Origin: Rhizoctonia solani
Taxonomy: Eukaryota > Basidiomycota > Agaricomycetes > Cantharellales > Ceratobasidiaceae
NCBI RefSeq assembly: GCF_016906535.1
Contig: NC_057374.1
Span: 496,001-560,000 of the forward strand
Direction of reading: 5' to 3'
DNA: 64,000 nucleotides
Below are positions 34,701 through 43,388 of the stretch, one piece after another. The notes below the pieces were generated by a model. The model did no database searches. It saw only the letters and a list, made by a program, of their open reading frames with translations, and was not told where the DNA came from. The number at the start of each line of letters is the position of its first letter. The first letter of the stretch is position 1. The position numbers were made by a program, and so were the translations under genes.

Positions 34701-35277
34701 GACTCCACTCAAGCTCAATATGGAGGAAGACCCATTAAGAAACCTCTACAAGGAGATAAATGAACGTTTTGAAGAGAAACTTCTTAGAGTTGCAAGCGCA
34801 TTCACCCAGAGTTACAAAATTGGAAATAGCCAGAAGCCCATCAAGAAGTGGATACCCACACCGGCAGAAGCTATATCTTATCCAACAACTACCTCATACT
34901 CTGTGGAAATATCAATAAACTCAGAAGAAATCACAAGGTTCATAGAAGCATACAAGAAGGACTCCCATTTTAAGCAAGTGATGGAAGAGTTCAAGTTGCA
35001 CCACAATCCACTCAATCCACCCTTCCATCAATACCAGATAGGAGATAATGGATTGATCTACTTTATAGATTCCCAGGAAAAGTATTGGCTATGTGTACCT
35101 AGGGATCTACAAGTAGATATTTTGAAGGAAAATCATGATAACCTCAATCAAGGAGCACATGCTGGTTATGCTAAGACATATCATCGAATTGCTTCTGTTT
35201 ACTATTGGCCTAAGATGGCTAGAAGCATTCAGAAGTATGTACACACTTGTGATATCTGTCAGAAAGCAGGACATTGA
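28750..35277 (+). CDS. B1 gag-pol: capsid, zinc knuckle, protease, RT, RNase H, integrase zinc finger
   Basis: 2175 codons. The first ~690 residues are Ser/Pro-rich. A Ty3-type capsid region starts around residue 695 (IIPEWDGDTKKLLRW, then ALRWFNALD). A CCHC knuckle CRHCGSMMHWDRDC lies near 940, and the protease active site FDSGSEITL near 1135. RT carries LCVDYRRLNEV and VYIDDIVIYS (near 1650). RNase H has YTDACNYGLGG (near 1797) and AITDHAALTW. The integrase H2C2 finger ends in HTCDICQKAGH directly at the TGA (35275-35277). The rest of the integrase follows in the same frame. All catalytic motifs look intact, so this copy may be competent if the TGA is read through or is a single recent mutation. 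Confidence 0.93.
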   Translation: MTSWCRKNPQANSFRKVYRQLGRVFYHVEIPPAHENRYPSPSCEQWASHYFKLLDTVVTFRPTCRITTKLVPAQEINHWPEYGKLHIDLNKLIKRTVHSVYDMEELLPIPEWPEHDCLFTSHSFEVAAVTYRDQMERFIQKLYEILGRQLQTGPPSPVISAGHLSEVEPGQEHLRDRTLQLKQDMTLLVPKSSRASSVTPQEAAQENLLRSLIKPTSQVTIASPLLPEPQVSPPTETLHTSSSTPPGQPPSSLHSSKASLTVTMQPRYLGPDNGTSLIPSEPLPPPPSSIATSSSRSIPLGRIPEESPHVTLQVPPTLERTERLRREATRSLGPRPPTPRPTIVPSTSSEETLPSSPRGNASVPIAQPSAIPPFNIQALEDYINNLSDGSIDGLSSSESSTGRDQVAPELIAPATPADSITSVSSAATHTMQIPVAQSTPRIRSQVEEDNVRNIPYNPPLSNAARRVSLAGPSIPLRDPPPHADFINRRSSLGANWRSSGRPAIPAESFTRVSTIPEERSSRLAESAHRRPTSSPESRRTPLSIHTNLPYLQEQPAPVTREEANMSRRGNFLAPLIAPVPQLQVPPAPPIDRTRLPPHIVGRMVSSRRFSELFNDPPPRDQLRDRLAPLAEGGGGNDPPYDSDEGDFDNSGRRRNNPPRRNGGGPPNNPEDPGNEPYAQANAARARPFNPAPVHFDTKLKPDIIPEWDGDTKKLLRWMTSINNIAEYSSYTRIQLGQQIPLRFTGRALRWFNALDKDYRQIITEDWPALRQAITIHFMNRTFLNRSKNEAMRIRFRDKDHSEETPEDYVIRKMEALTIVSDWTDSELIFEIMNGAPKSWTTHIDTSRIVTWEDFLDKIAWHEEDLLGKDSSHNSDIQRQLHQMQSTLKRLEGNRHSRPSARSHLAGSKPVGWHQNNPPPKYPKDDSTVSKGKTPKDKKARPCRHCGSMMHWDRDCKHAKKNSRFVQSHMAQADDDEWEAQEAYEDLCDEAYLDETEYDTEGEESVSEEEQDFHKPLQSLAVSTSSAKPSSGSQEEQHGLEGTTVSQGTNSADQGSKESDSSVFSGYVQPKLPTRKSLNKKLKMASSHTAIAKIGEEITLKRLMSRPPGTAFFGSKATIIKGWLQTNNGPKKRITFDSGSEITLINESILKTLDPSPRVRIGQKLKLIQVTGNSSLSQYISLPIIFDTEQGLVKMIVEAYIVPDMNTPFILGTDFASQYQLSLVRNGDGTRIVFGDTGRSIPVEESDSSPRIDQQGNTFMVEVAQGFIKNSEKIKISKKAYKKRLQHRKLPPNTVKVKVYETVTIPAHTIKLIKVKTTWKEGQASGFMDRSFNSHQQEEHLFAITDCLIDRNNPKIQVSNLSEHPLRLQGGEILGYMHDPNEYLAKEKDITKEEKDSIIKYATLVQAMVQRKAEEKPTVQEEELMKSPEGGPKTAEVPDPEPVPSDRFLQEVNFSEHLTPNQRTKLEKVLRKHELAFGLDGRLGTHNTQLEIRLRPGTKEISLTPYHASPAKREVIDKQIEEWLKLGVIEPSKSAWGFPVIVVYCNSKPRLCVDYRRLNEVAVPDEYPLPKQTDILHALEGSQWLTTLDALAGFTQLTIKEEDRKKLAFRCHNGHWQPTKLLFGYRNGPAEFQRVMNRILSRFLWQFALVYIDDIVIYSVKFEDHCNHLDQVLGAIEEAEITLSPKKCHIGYQSLLLLGQKVSRLGLSTHKEKVDAILELEPPKNVPTLQTFLGMMTYFSSYIPFYSWIVAPLFKLLKKGTAWSWEEKEQQAFELAKEALASAPVMAYPIIGKPYRLYTDACNYGLGGILQQVQSIKIKDLKGTKAYKYLRGEYDKGNPVPRMTIPASKQRDNVTGGDTWDKQDFEETTVQVERVIAYWSRILKEAERNYSPTEREALALKEALVKFQVYLEGAEFVAITDHAALTWSKTYNNVNRRLMTWGLVFSAYPGMQIVHRAGRVHDNADPISRLRRRTPYHTSPLADQLTPLKLNMEEDPLRNLYKEINERFEEKLLRVASAFTQSYKIGNSQKPIKKWIPTPAEAISYPTTTSYSVEISINSEEITRFIEAYKKDSHFKQVMEEFKLHHNPLNPPFHQYQIGDNGLIYFIDSQEKYWLCVPRDLQVDILKENHDNLNQGAHAGYAKTYHRIASVYYWPKMARSIQKYVHTCDICQKAGH

Positions 35278-36471
35278 CGGCATGGACCCAGAGGATTCCT
35301 TCAACCTTTACCTATTCCACAGCAACCCTTTGAAGTAGTATCAATGGACTTCATCATGGATCTTCCACCAAGTAACAACTACAACGCTATCCTAGTTATT
35401 GTGGACAAACTAACTAAGTATGGACATTTCATCCCATGTACTACTCAGATAGATGAAGTACAAACAGCGCAACTGTTCCATGATCACATATGGTGTCACT
35501 ATGGTTTACCTCGGCAAGTAATCACTGATAGAGATGCTAGATGGACAGGAGCCTTTTGGGGTCACTTAGTTAGTATGTTAGGAATTCGGCAAGCACTCAC
35601 CACTGCACATCATCCTCAGAGTGATGGACAAACAGAGATACTTAATCAAACTACAGAAGTGGCTATTAGAGTATTCACTAACCCAGCTAAGGACAATTGG
35701 AGTAAGCTTCTATCAGGATTTGCGCACTCATACAATACAAGTGTGCATACATCCACACAACAGACACCAGCCTTCCTACTCCGCGGATTCCAGCCTCTAA
35801 CATCAGCCAACTTACTGGCTCTCACTTCTGAGAACATTCCAAGACCAGCCCAAGAAAGTCAAACAGCTGAAGAATTCAAGGAATCCATGGAATTAGCACG
35901 ATCATTAGCTAAGGACGCTCTCAAAGTAGCTCAGAATTATCAACAGAAATACTATAATTCTGACAAGACACATGTTACCTTTGAGCCAGGAAATTTAGTC
36001 TTCATCAATCCCCATTCCTTAAACTTACTCAAACATCAGTCAGGGAAAGGGAATAAGCTAAATATGCGTTATGAAGGACCATTTGAAGTCATGGAAAGCA
36101 TATCACCTGTAGCATATAGGATAAGATTACCTGCTAGCTATCGCATACACCCAATCATTAACATAGCACACTTGGAATCTTACAAGGCATCACCCCCAGA
36201 GTTTGGAAGCCGACCCACTCAGAATATACCTAGAGAAGACTTCCAACAGATGCCTGAATATGAGGTGGAAAGGATAGTAGAAGAAAGGACAATAAAGAAA
36301 GGCAACAAGAGAATTAGGCAGTACAAAATCCGTTGGCTTGGGTACAGCTCAGAACATGATAGATGGAGGACAGAGAAAGAATTAAGGAATGCTCCAGAAG
36401 TAATCAAAGAATGGAAGCGAACCTCTGGCTCCACTATCCATCCCAATCACAGGAAGAAGAAGGAGTTCTAA
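35278..36471 (+). CDS. B1 integrase core and chromodomain, in frame after a TGA
   Basis: In frame with the upstream gag-pol across one TGA. It shows SMDFIMDLPP (first Asp), ITDRDARW (second Asp) and SDGQTEILN (Glu) of the D,D-35-E core, then FEPGNLVFIN. The C-terminal chromodomain reads YEVERIVEERT and YKIRWLGYSSEHDRWRTEKEL. It joins the retroelement cDNA to the host chromosome, and the chromodomain likely directs it to modified histones. The first internal ATG is at 35344, but reading from 35278 is needed to include the conserved RHGPRGFLQPLP linker. Confidence 0.88.
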   Translation, partial: RHGPRGFLQPLPIPQQPFEVVSMDFIMDLPPSNNYNAILVIVDKLTKYGHFIPCTTQIDEVQTAQLFHDHIWCHYGLPRQVITDRDARWTGAFWGHLVSMLGIRQALTTAHHPQSDGQTEILNQTTEVAIRVFTNPAKDNWSKLLSGFAHSYNTSVHTSTQQTPAFLLRGFQPLTSANLLALTSENIPRPAQESQTAEEFKESMELARSLAKDALKVAQNYQQKYYNSDKTHVTFEPGNLVFINPHSLNLLKHQSGKGNKLNMRYEGPFEVMESISPVAYRIRLPASYRIHPIINIAHLESYKASPPEFGSRPTQNIPREDFQQMPEYEVERIVEERTIKKGNKRIRQYKIRWLGYSSEHDRWRTEKELRNAPEVIKEWKRTSGSTIHPNHRKKKEF

Positions 36472-36674
36472 GCTCCACATGGCTTCTTCCATGTACCACA
36501 GGTGTAACTAAACTGGTCATATCCTCCAAGATAGGAAATAACAACATACTCAACGTTCAAATCTCTAAGTCAAACCTATCTTATGGAGGATGGATTTTGT
36601 ATAAATGCTATCACTCAACTCTCTCCATTGCCATCCCACTCACACTGAATACGTCTACTCAGTACTCTATCAAT

Positions 36675-38015
36675 ATGTCTTTTGCTCAAAGCTTCTACTG
36701 CTTCCCTATCTTCACCACCTATTGCAATGATGTGCCTCTCTCCCCTGAGACAGGTATTATTGAGGCTAATCATGTCCGCGACTTATACTACATTTATGCT
36801 AACCGCCACAATGATCACCCTTCACCCTACTCAGAAAACCATCCTGACCCTCTGGAGCGGCGCATTCATGCTATGCCAGATGTTGAGGTGTTCCTCATGG
36901 CTGATGATCACCCTCCCCAGTGGTTCCTAGGTGTTGACCTTGCCCATGCTCTCCATGGGGCCTACTACCATGCTCTACAGGTCTTTGGGGATGCTGTTCA
37001 ACCCACAGGATGGAATCGCCATGATCCTTGGGGCAATTATGATTATGCCTCTAAGCTAGAAGAGATCAACTTCCCATACATCCCTCGTCCTATCTGCTTC
37101 ACTCGCGATCTCTACCACTTCCCCTTTGACACCTTCCATGAATTACAGCGCCAAGTCCACCACAACAATTTCTATGTCATCTGTCTCAACGCGCTTTCCA
37201 TCATTATTAATGCTACCAAGCAGAACCATTACAGCAACCTGGCTCATGTTGGGTACATTTGTGGTTCCCCTGCTTGCGTATCAGCACACCGCTTCTGGTG
37301 TTGTCTACACGGGCACCCTGTCATTGATAGCTCTGAAGACGATTTATCAGATGCGGGTAAGCAGAATTTGGCATAGAATTAATATGTGCACTGAATATAC
37401 AAGGATATGTGTCACAGGATTCCCTATCAACAACTACGACGCCAACAATGAGTCCTTGGGCCCGCTTACGCGCCAACTGAAGTTTCTTCGCCGCCTGCGT
37501 TGGAAGAATTTGTGGAACAGATCTTCAACTACGCCGCTTGGGGAATCAAGCCTCCCGTCATCCCTGAGTCCCACGGAATCCAATGGTTGGGACAGCAATA
37601 CGGCGATTCATTCACTGCGCCGGAGTTCAAGCCCTTGCACGCCGCAAGCAATGCAGGCGAGTACCCTGCACCTCCCAACAGCAACTACGAGCTCGACGTC
37701 AACGCTCTTACCGAGCAGCTTGCGCAAGTGGCCGTTGTACAGGACGCCGATCCCGCACCCCCGTCCTTCAGCGCCAACTTCGTCGAATCTATTTGGGAAT
37801 GGCCTGGAGAACCTCAGCCCGTCGCCGACCTGGGACCTCCTGAGTGGCCCTCCGTACCACAGCAGCACACGCCTCCGTTTTCATGGGAAGACCATTGGCA
37901 CGAGGTTCGCGCCCGCGACTTAAGGACCGAAGGGGATATGGACTTTGACATTGGCGGAGGTATCGAAATCAACGCTAACCATGTCATTCAAACTCGTCCT
38001 GTAACCTCTAACTAG
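36675..38015 (+). CDS. B1 ORF3, unknown protein, two exons, one frame break
   Basis: Exon 1 is 36675-37356 (682 nt) and exon 2 is 37418-38015, with a 61-nt intron (GTAAGC donor, TCACAG acceptor). It lies 3' of the integrase and 5' of the polypurine tract. Peptide signatures are YCFPIFTTYCNDVPLSP, ENHPDPLERRIHAMPD, HPPQWFLGVDLAHALHG, HVGYICGSPACVSAH, FTAPEF, WEWPGEPQPVADLGPPEWP and FSWEDHWHEVRARD. There is no signal peptide or membrane span, so it is not envelope-like, and I recognise no domain. A single missing base near 37471 breaks exon 2; the B2 copy is unbroken. Exon 2 is richer in G+C than the rest of the element, and the block is much more diverged from B2 than gag-pol is, suggesting gene capture or cassette exchange. 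Confidence 0.7.
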
Positions 38016-38457
38016 TAGTCAGCGTCACCTTTAGCCTTGTAACCTCCAATCCGTGCTTTCAGCACCTCCTTTCCTGTACTCTGCAACCATTAATGCTCTA
38101 CTCGCGAATCTGATCGTTTTTGACTCGTCTAAATAATCGTCGCTAAGAATACGACCCTTATTCGTGTGAACGTCCCACCACACTTAGTACCGATCGATAG
38201 CCACGACTCGATAGATATCGACAGCACTTTTAACTAAGTCAAAAGCTTCAGATTTGACCTTGCAATAATTACAACAAGTAAATACCCACACCAGCTGAAT
38301 ACTCCAAGCAGGTGACTAAGCCTTAAGCGCCCATGGCTCCGACACCTTAAGACTTAGCAATAAAATTAAGGAATTTAATTCCAATTTCAAGGGGTATAAT
38401 CAATTAGCATCAAACCTTTAATTAGGAAGCCATCTCTTGATAAGATAAGTCCAGATT

Positions 38458-38467
38458 GGGGGGGATA
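38458..38467 (+). promoter_or_regulatory. Polypurine tract of B1
   Basis: A run of seven G followed by ATA lies directly before the 3' LTR (TGTTATGG at 38468). B2 has the equivalent tract beside its 3' LTR. Confidence 0.7.
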
Positions 38468-39987
38468 TGTTATGGATATGACATTTCTTCTTTAATCTGT
38501 ACTTATTTTATTAATTACACTAGTAATCTCACAGTAAATAAATGAGATAAAGATGCGAACTAAGGTTTTCAAGGTCCCTCTATCCAATAGTGACCTTTAC
38601 AAAACCTACAAACCTCAGGAATACCCTTAATATGCAATGTCTTTCGCATATATGCTGTTTTCTCACTCATTTAAATATATATAAATTCAGCTGAGTAGAA
38701 AAACAGTAACAGTAATATTTCTCTTGTTTGTAGTATTTACTATTCAAGATTCTATCTTGTGGCTACACACAGAAATATTCAGGGTCCCCCCTGTTGCATA
38801 GGCAAGTGCTCCGGCGCTTAATCAGCCCTTAAGCGCCAACGCACTAAATGCGCCTTTTCTCCATCACCCGGGCATCCCACACTGCCGAATCGCTTGCGCT
38901 TAGGTGCGCATGTTTGTGCGCTCCAGAACGCTGGGTCAAACTCCCAAAACAGACAACATTTGGCTGAGTTATGCCCCATTTACTGTAAGTACCCAATGCA
39001 GGGGTATCCTACCTTTGGGATTGTTTACTCCAAGGATGAAACACTTAGCCTTGGGACATCTAAGGACCCACACAGGTAAATAATGCCTTGGGGCAAACAT
39101 TGCCTTGGGGCAAATATTAGGATCTGTTGTTTGTTTACTATGTACCAAAGTATTGGCTCCCTCAAGTGTTTCAGTTGCCACATGTACCTCCTGTACCCCC
39201 TCTTGGTATCAATCATGTATATACTTGTTTGTGCGCCTTCTCAGGGTATAAAAGGACCCTGTGAAGACGCTTCTAATGCATCCATTTATCCACTCTTATA
39301 TATTGACATATACACACAAGCCTTTAACAGCTTATCTGCGCATTTACTTTAGTGATTGACTCACTGTAAATAGCATAGGAGGTTATTTGGTGCACTAAGA
39401 CCATAGGCCAGTCCCAACAGACACAGGGTAACCTATTAGTGTACTTACTGCGACCCTGTGCCCCTTGACTGTCACAGTTGTTGAGTTCAACATTGAGTAT
39501 AGTGCGACGATACTGTAAGGATTGTTGTGATTGAGTGATAGTGTTTCAATCCACCATACCCCCTATATTGTAGATAGCTTTATCTACAATATCTCATAAA
39601 TCCTAGATATATTTTAGGTAAACCCCATAAGTCTTAAGTCTTACTTAAGCATATAAGTCCTATACTTATTAGGCAAATCCTATAAACCCTGTACATTAGT
39701 CAGGTAACCCTCTTACTTAAGGTACTATCCTAGAGACCTTAAGTATACATACCCTTAGTCACTTAGGCTTAAGTAACATTAGTCTAAGGTACTATACATA
39801 ACCAACCACCTGCACTTCATAGTTGCTAGACTATTTGTTAGGAGTTGTTATTCCTGATAACCTAGCCTATATTGTGCATATATTCTGTGCATATATTCTG
39901 ATTCTTAATACTAGTTCTTAGCTATTCTCATATACATTTTGTATATAGTAATTCTTTCTTACTCCTGTATTTACACAACTCTTAACA
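38468..39987 (+). repeat. 3' LTR of element B1
   Basis: 1520 bp, TGTTATGGATATGAC to CAACTCTTAACA, followed by the CCCTT duplication. It differs from the 5' LTR at six CpG-type transitions and three short indels. Confidence 0.95.
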
Positions 39988-39992
39988 CCCTT

Positions 39993-41425
39993 CCACCCAG
40001 TGCGGCATTCTGCAAACTTGTGGCCCATCTTTCTGCACTTGATACAAGTGCCAGCAGTGCAGCAGCGGTTCCTTTCTTCTTCCAAGACATTATTGGGGTT
40101 GTTGGATAATTTCTTGGAAGAAGTGGCCTGTTGGCTGGTACTTGTCCCCCTTGCAGGGTTGGATTGCTTGCTAGGCTTATTATCCTTTGGCAGATGGCTA
40201 GCATGCTCTTCACAGAGAGCATTGTTGATGACAAGTGCTGCATTTTGCAGCTCAAGGAGTGTCCAGGGACAGTGTTTGCGCATGGCAATCCGGCGGCTGA
40301 CCTCCCAATGGAGGCCATGGGCAAACTGGCCTCTAAGGGCCGCATTGTTCCAGTCCAGTTCCATAGCTAGGGTTCTGAACTTTGTAATGTAGTCTGCGCA
40401 TGTGCTGGACTGGGTGAGGGTGGTAATCTTCTGCTTGGCAGCCCTTGTAGCATCAGGGTTGCCAAATGCTGCCAAGAACTCCAGTTTGAATCCTTTGACC
40501 GTTTGGATTATGGCCTGGTGTGACCCAAGCTGGTTGAGGTGGGGATGGGCCCAGGCCCCAGTGGAGTCCTCCATGTTCATCAAGAGGAAAGACAGGATCT
40601 CTTGATTGGTTGGGAACATCTGCAAGTTAAGGCAGGTCCAGGCCAGCATGCATGTTGTACACCACTGTAAGGTGGGTACTTGCTAATGGGAGCAGGCGCT
40701 TACAGCCGTACTACTACAAGCAAGACTTATGTAATCTACTATCCAGGCTATACTATTGTTGCGTAAGGCAACCTACTACTATCTACTGACAATGGGGGCC
40801 TTAGGCCTGGGAGGTGTGGTAGGTAAAGTAAAGGGGTGAGTGGCTTCTGAGGAACTTTAGGGGCCAGCTACTTAGCTGGCTGGATACCTTCTCTAGTGAA
40901 TAAGGGACAAGGTAAAATTGACTTGGGGTTTCCAAGCAATTTTCCTGCTGTTTATATAGACAAGTGAAAGGTATATACATGGTCAATGCAGGTGAGAAAG
41001 GAAGAGTCTATATGAAAAGAGAAGCATGCTGCAGGCTGCGCAGAAGCGTGGATTTCTCCTAAGCGCCCTTGGCACAGCATCTTGGCACGGCATCTTGGCA
41101 TAACAAGCGCCAAGATCCTGTGATTGAAAAACAATAGATATCAAGTTTGGAAAAAATACTAAAAATATCAGAAAAATTAGGCAAATCCAGTGGTATAGGT
41201 AAGGGGGTTATAACAATGCAGGTCAGCCACTGTTTGGCCTTGCTCCCAATTTTGCCTGTATAGGCATTGGGGTGGTCTACTTTGACGGGAGCGGGGTATG
41301 CAGCAACTGGAGCCGGTGGAGGAGGGGCAGGGGCTCCAATTGGGGATCAGAGACGCAGAGATGCAGGGGGAGAAGGGACTCACAGGGGTACTGCTTGCAT
41401 AGGGGTTGGTTGGGCAAAGGATGGG
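39993..41425 (-). pseudogene. Displaced gag of chromovirus A, cut by a solo LTR
   Basis: In element orientation it starts before 41425 with a Pro/Ala-rich part (PPPPAPVAAYPAPVKVDH, NAYTGKIGSKAKQWLTCM), jumps the solo LTR 40653-41215, and goes on with LNLQMFPTNQEILSF, then KITTLTQSSTCADYITKF and CIKCRKMGHKFAEC. That last motif is a CCHC knuckle near 40000-40045. The frame runs into the CCCTT duplication of B1, and pol of the same element continues at 26358. The N-terminal gag and 5' LTR of A are not seen; B2 begins at 41426. Confidence 0.85.
40653..41215 (+). mobile_element. Solo LTR, family G, TSD ATGCA
   Basis: 563 bp, TGTTGTACACCACTG to GGTTATAACA, flanked by ATGCA (40648-40652 and 41216-41220). 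It interrupts the gag frame of chromovirus A. Removing it with one ATGCA restores the open frame across the site. Confidence 0.92.
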
Positions 41426-42933
41426 TGTTAAGAGTTGTGTAAATACAGGAGTAAGAAAGAATTACTATATACAAAATGTATATGGGAATAGCCAGTAACT
41501 AGTATTAAGTATCAGAATATATGCACAGAATATGTGCAGAATATATGCTAGGTTGTATCAGGAATAAACAACTCCTAACAAATAGTCTAGCAACTATCAA
41601 GTGCAGGTGGTTGGTTATGTATAGTACCTTAGACTAATGTTACTTAAGCCTAAGTGACTTAGAGTATGTACACTTAAGGTCTCTGGGATAGTACCTTAAG
41701 TAAGAGGGTCACCTGACTAATGTACAGGACTTATAGGATTTGCCTAATAAGTATAGGACTTATATATGCTTAAGTAAGACTTAAGACTTATGGGGTTTAC
41801 CTGAAATATATCTAGGATTTATGAGATATTGTAGATAAAGCTATCTACAATATAGGGGGTATGGTGGATTGAAACACTATCACTCAATCACAACAATCCT
41901 TACAGTATTGTTGCACTATACTCAATGTTGAACTCAACAACTGTGACAGTCTAGGGGCACAGGGTTGCAGTAAGTACACTGATAGGTTACCCTGTGTCTG
42001 TTGGGACTGGCCTATGGTCTTAGTGTGCCAAATAACCTCCTATGCTATTTACAGTGAGTCAATCACTAAAGTAAATGCACAGATAAGCTGTTAAAGGCTT
42101 GTGTGTATATGTCAATATATAAGAGTAAAAGTAGGATGCATTAGAAGCGTCTTCACAGGGTCCTTTTATACCCTGAGAAGGCGCACAAACAAGTATATAC
42201 ATGATTGATACCAAGAAGGGGTACAGGAGGTACATGTGGCAACTGAAACACTTTGAGGGGGCCAATACTTTGGTACATAGTAAACAAATAACAGATCCTA
42301 ATATTTGCCCCAAGCCAGTTTTTACCTGTGTGGGTCCTTAGATGTCCCAAGGCCAAGTGTTTCATCCTTGGAGTAAACAGTCCCAAAGGTAAGATACTGC
42401 TGCCTTGGGTACTTACAGTAAATGGGGCATAATGCTGCCAAAGGTTGTCCGTTTTGGGAGTTTGACCCAGCGTTCTGGAGCGCACAGACAGGCGCACCTA
42501 AGCGCAAGCAATTTGTCAGTGTGAGATGCCCGGGTGATGGAGAAAAGGCGCATTTAGTGCGTTGGCACTTAAGAGCTAAATAAGCGCTGAAGCACTTGCC
42601 TATGCAACAGGGGGGACCCTGAATATTTCTGTGTGTAGCCACAAGATAGAATCTTGAATAATAAATACTACAAACAAGAGAAATATTACTTGTTACTGCT
42701 TATCTACTCAGCTGAATTTATATATATTTAAATGAGTGAGAAAACAGCATATATGCAAAAGGCATTGCATATTGAGGGTATTCCTGAGGTTTGTAGGTTT
42801 TGTAAAGGTCACTATTGGATGGGGGACCTTGAAAACCTTAGTTTGCATCTTTATCTCATTTGTTTACTGTAAGATTACTAGTGTAATTAATAAAATAAGT
42901 ACAGATTATTGAAGAAATGTCATATCCATAACA
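41426..42933 (-). repeat. 3' LTR of B2
   Basis: 1508 bp, TGTTAAGAGTTGTG to CATATCCATAACA on the plus strand, the reverse complement of the B LTR. It is more diverged from B1 LTRs than those are from each other, with many CpG positions lost. Confidence 0.9.
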
Positions 42934-43388
42934 TATTCCCCCCAATCTGGACTTATCCTATCAAGAGATGGCTTCCTGATTAAAGGTTTGAAGCTAATTG
43001 ATTATACCTCTTTGAAATTGGAATTAAATTCCTTAATTTCTATCACTAAGTCTTAAGGTGTTGGAGCCATGGGCGCTTAAGGCTTAGTTACTTGCTCTGA
43101 GTCTTCAGCTGGTGCCGGGTATTTACTTGTTGTAATTATTGCAAGGTCAAATCGGAGGCTTTTGACTTAGTTAAAAGTGTTATCAATATCTATCGAATCG
43201 TAGCTATCGATTGGTACTAAGTGTGGTGGGACGTTCACACGAATAAGGGTCGAATTCTTAGCGACGATTATTTAGACGAGTCAAAAATGATCAGATTTGC
43301 GAGTAGAGTATTAATGATTGCAGATTACAGGAATTGGGACGCGGAGAACGTTAAGATGTAGTATATACAAGCAAGGCACATTGTTAGC

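Larger units (their letters stand above)
26354..39992 (+). mobile_element. Full-length Ty3/gypsy chromovirus B1 with extra ORF3, TSD CCCTT
   Basis: The element is 26359-39987, with CCCTT on both sides (26354-26358 and 39988-39992). It has two 1.52-kb LTRs, a primer-binding site, gag-pol with a chromodomain integrase, an additional spliced ORF3 and a polypurine tract. It sits between the gag and pol parts of chromovirus A, splitting that element. The LTRs differ by only six substitutions and three 1-2 nt indels that I could find, so the insertion is recent. A second, decayed copy (B2) lies in opposite orientation at 41426-56045. Confidence 0.95.

Noticed and set aside
36363..36674. Reading ORF3 as starting at 36363, inside the integrase
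   Set aside because: The upstream part is an out-of-frame reading of the chromodomain. The ATG at 36675 starts the part conserved with B2, and exon 1 then has the same length in both copies.
37126..37923. 265-codon plus-strand frame overlapping ORF3 exon 2
   Set aside because: Only the short GFPINNYDANN part just after the intron agrees with B2. The rest is shifted by the one-base loss near 37471 and matches nothing in B2.
36675..38015. ORF3 as a retroviral-type envelope gene
   Set aside because: The position fits, but there is no signal peptide, no convincing membrane span and no cleavage site, so envelope function is not supported.
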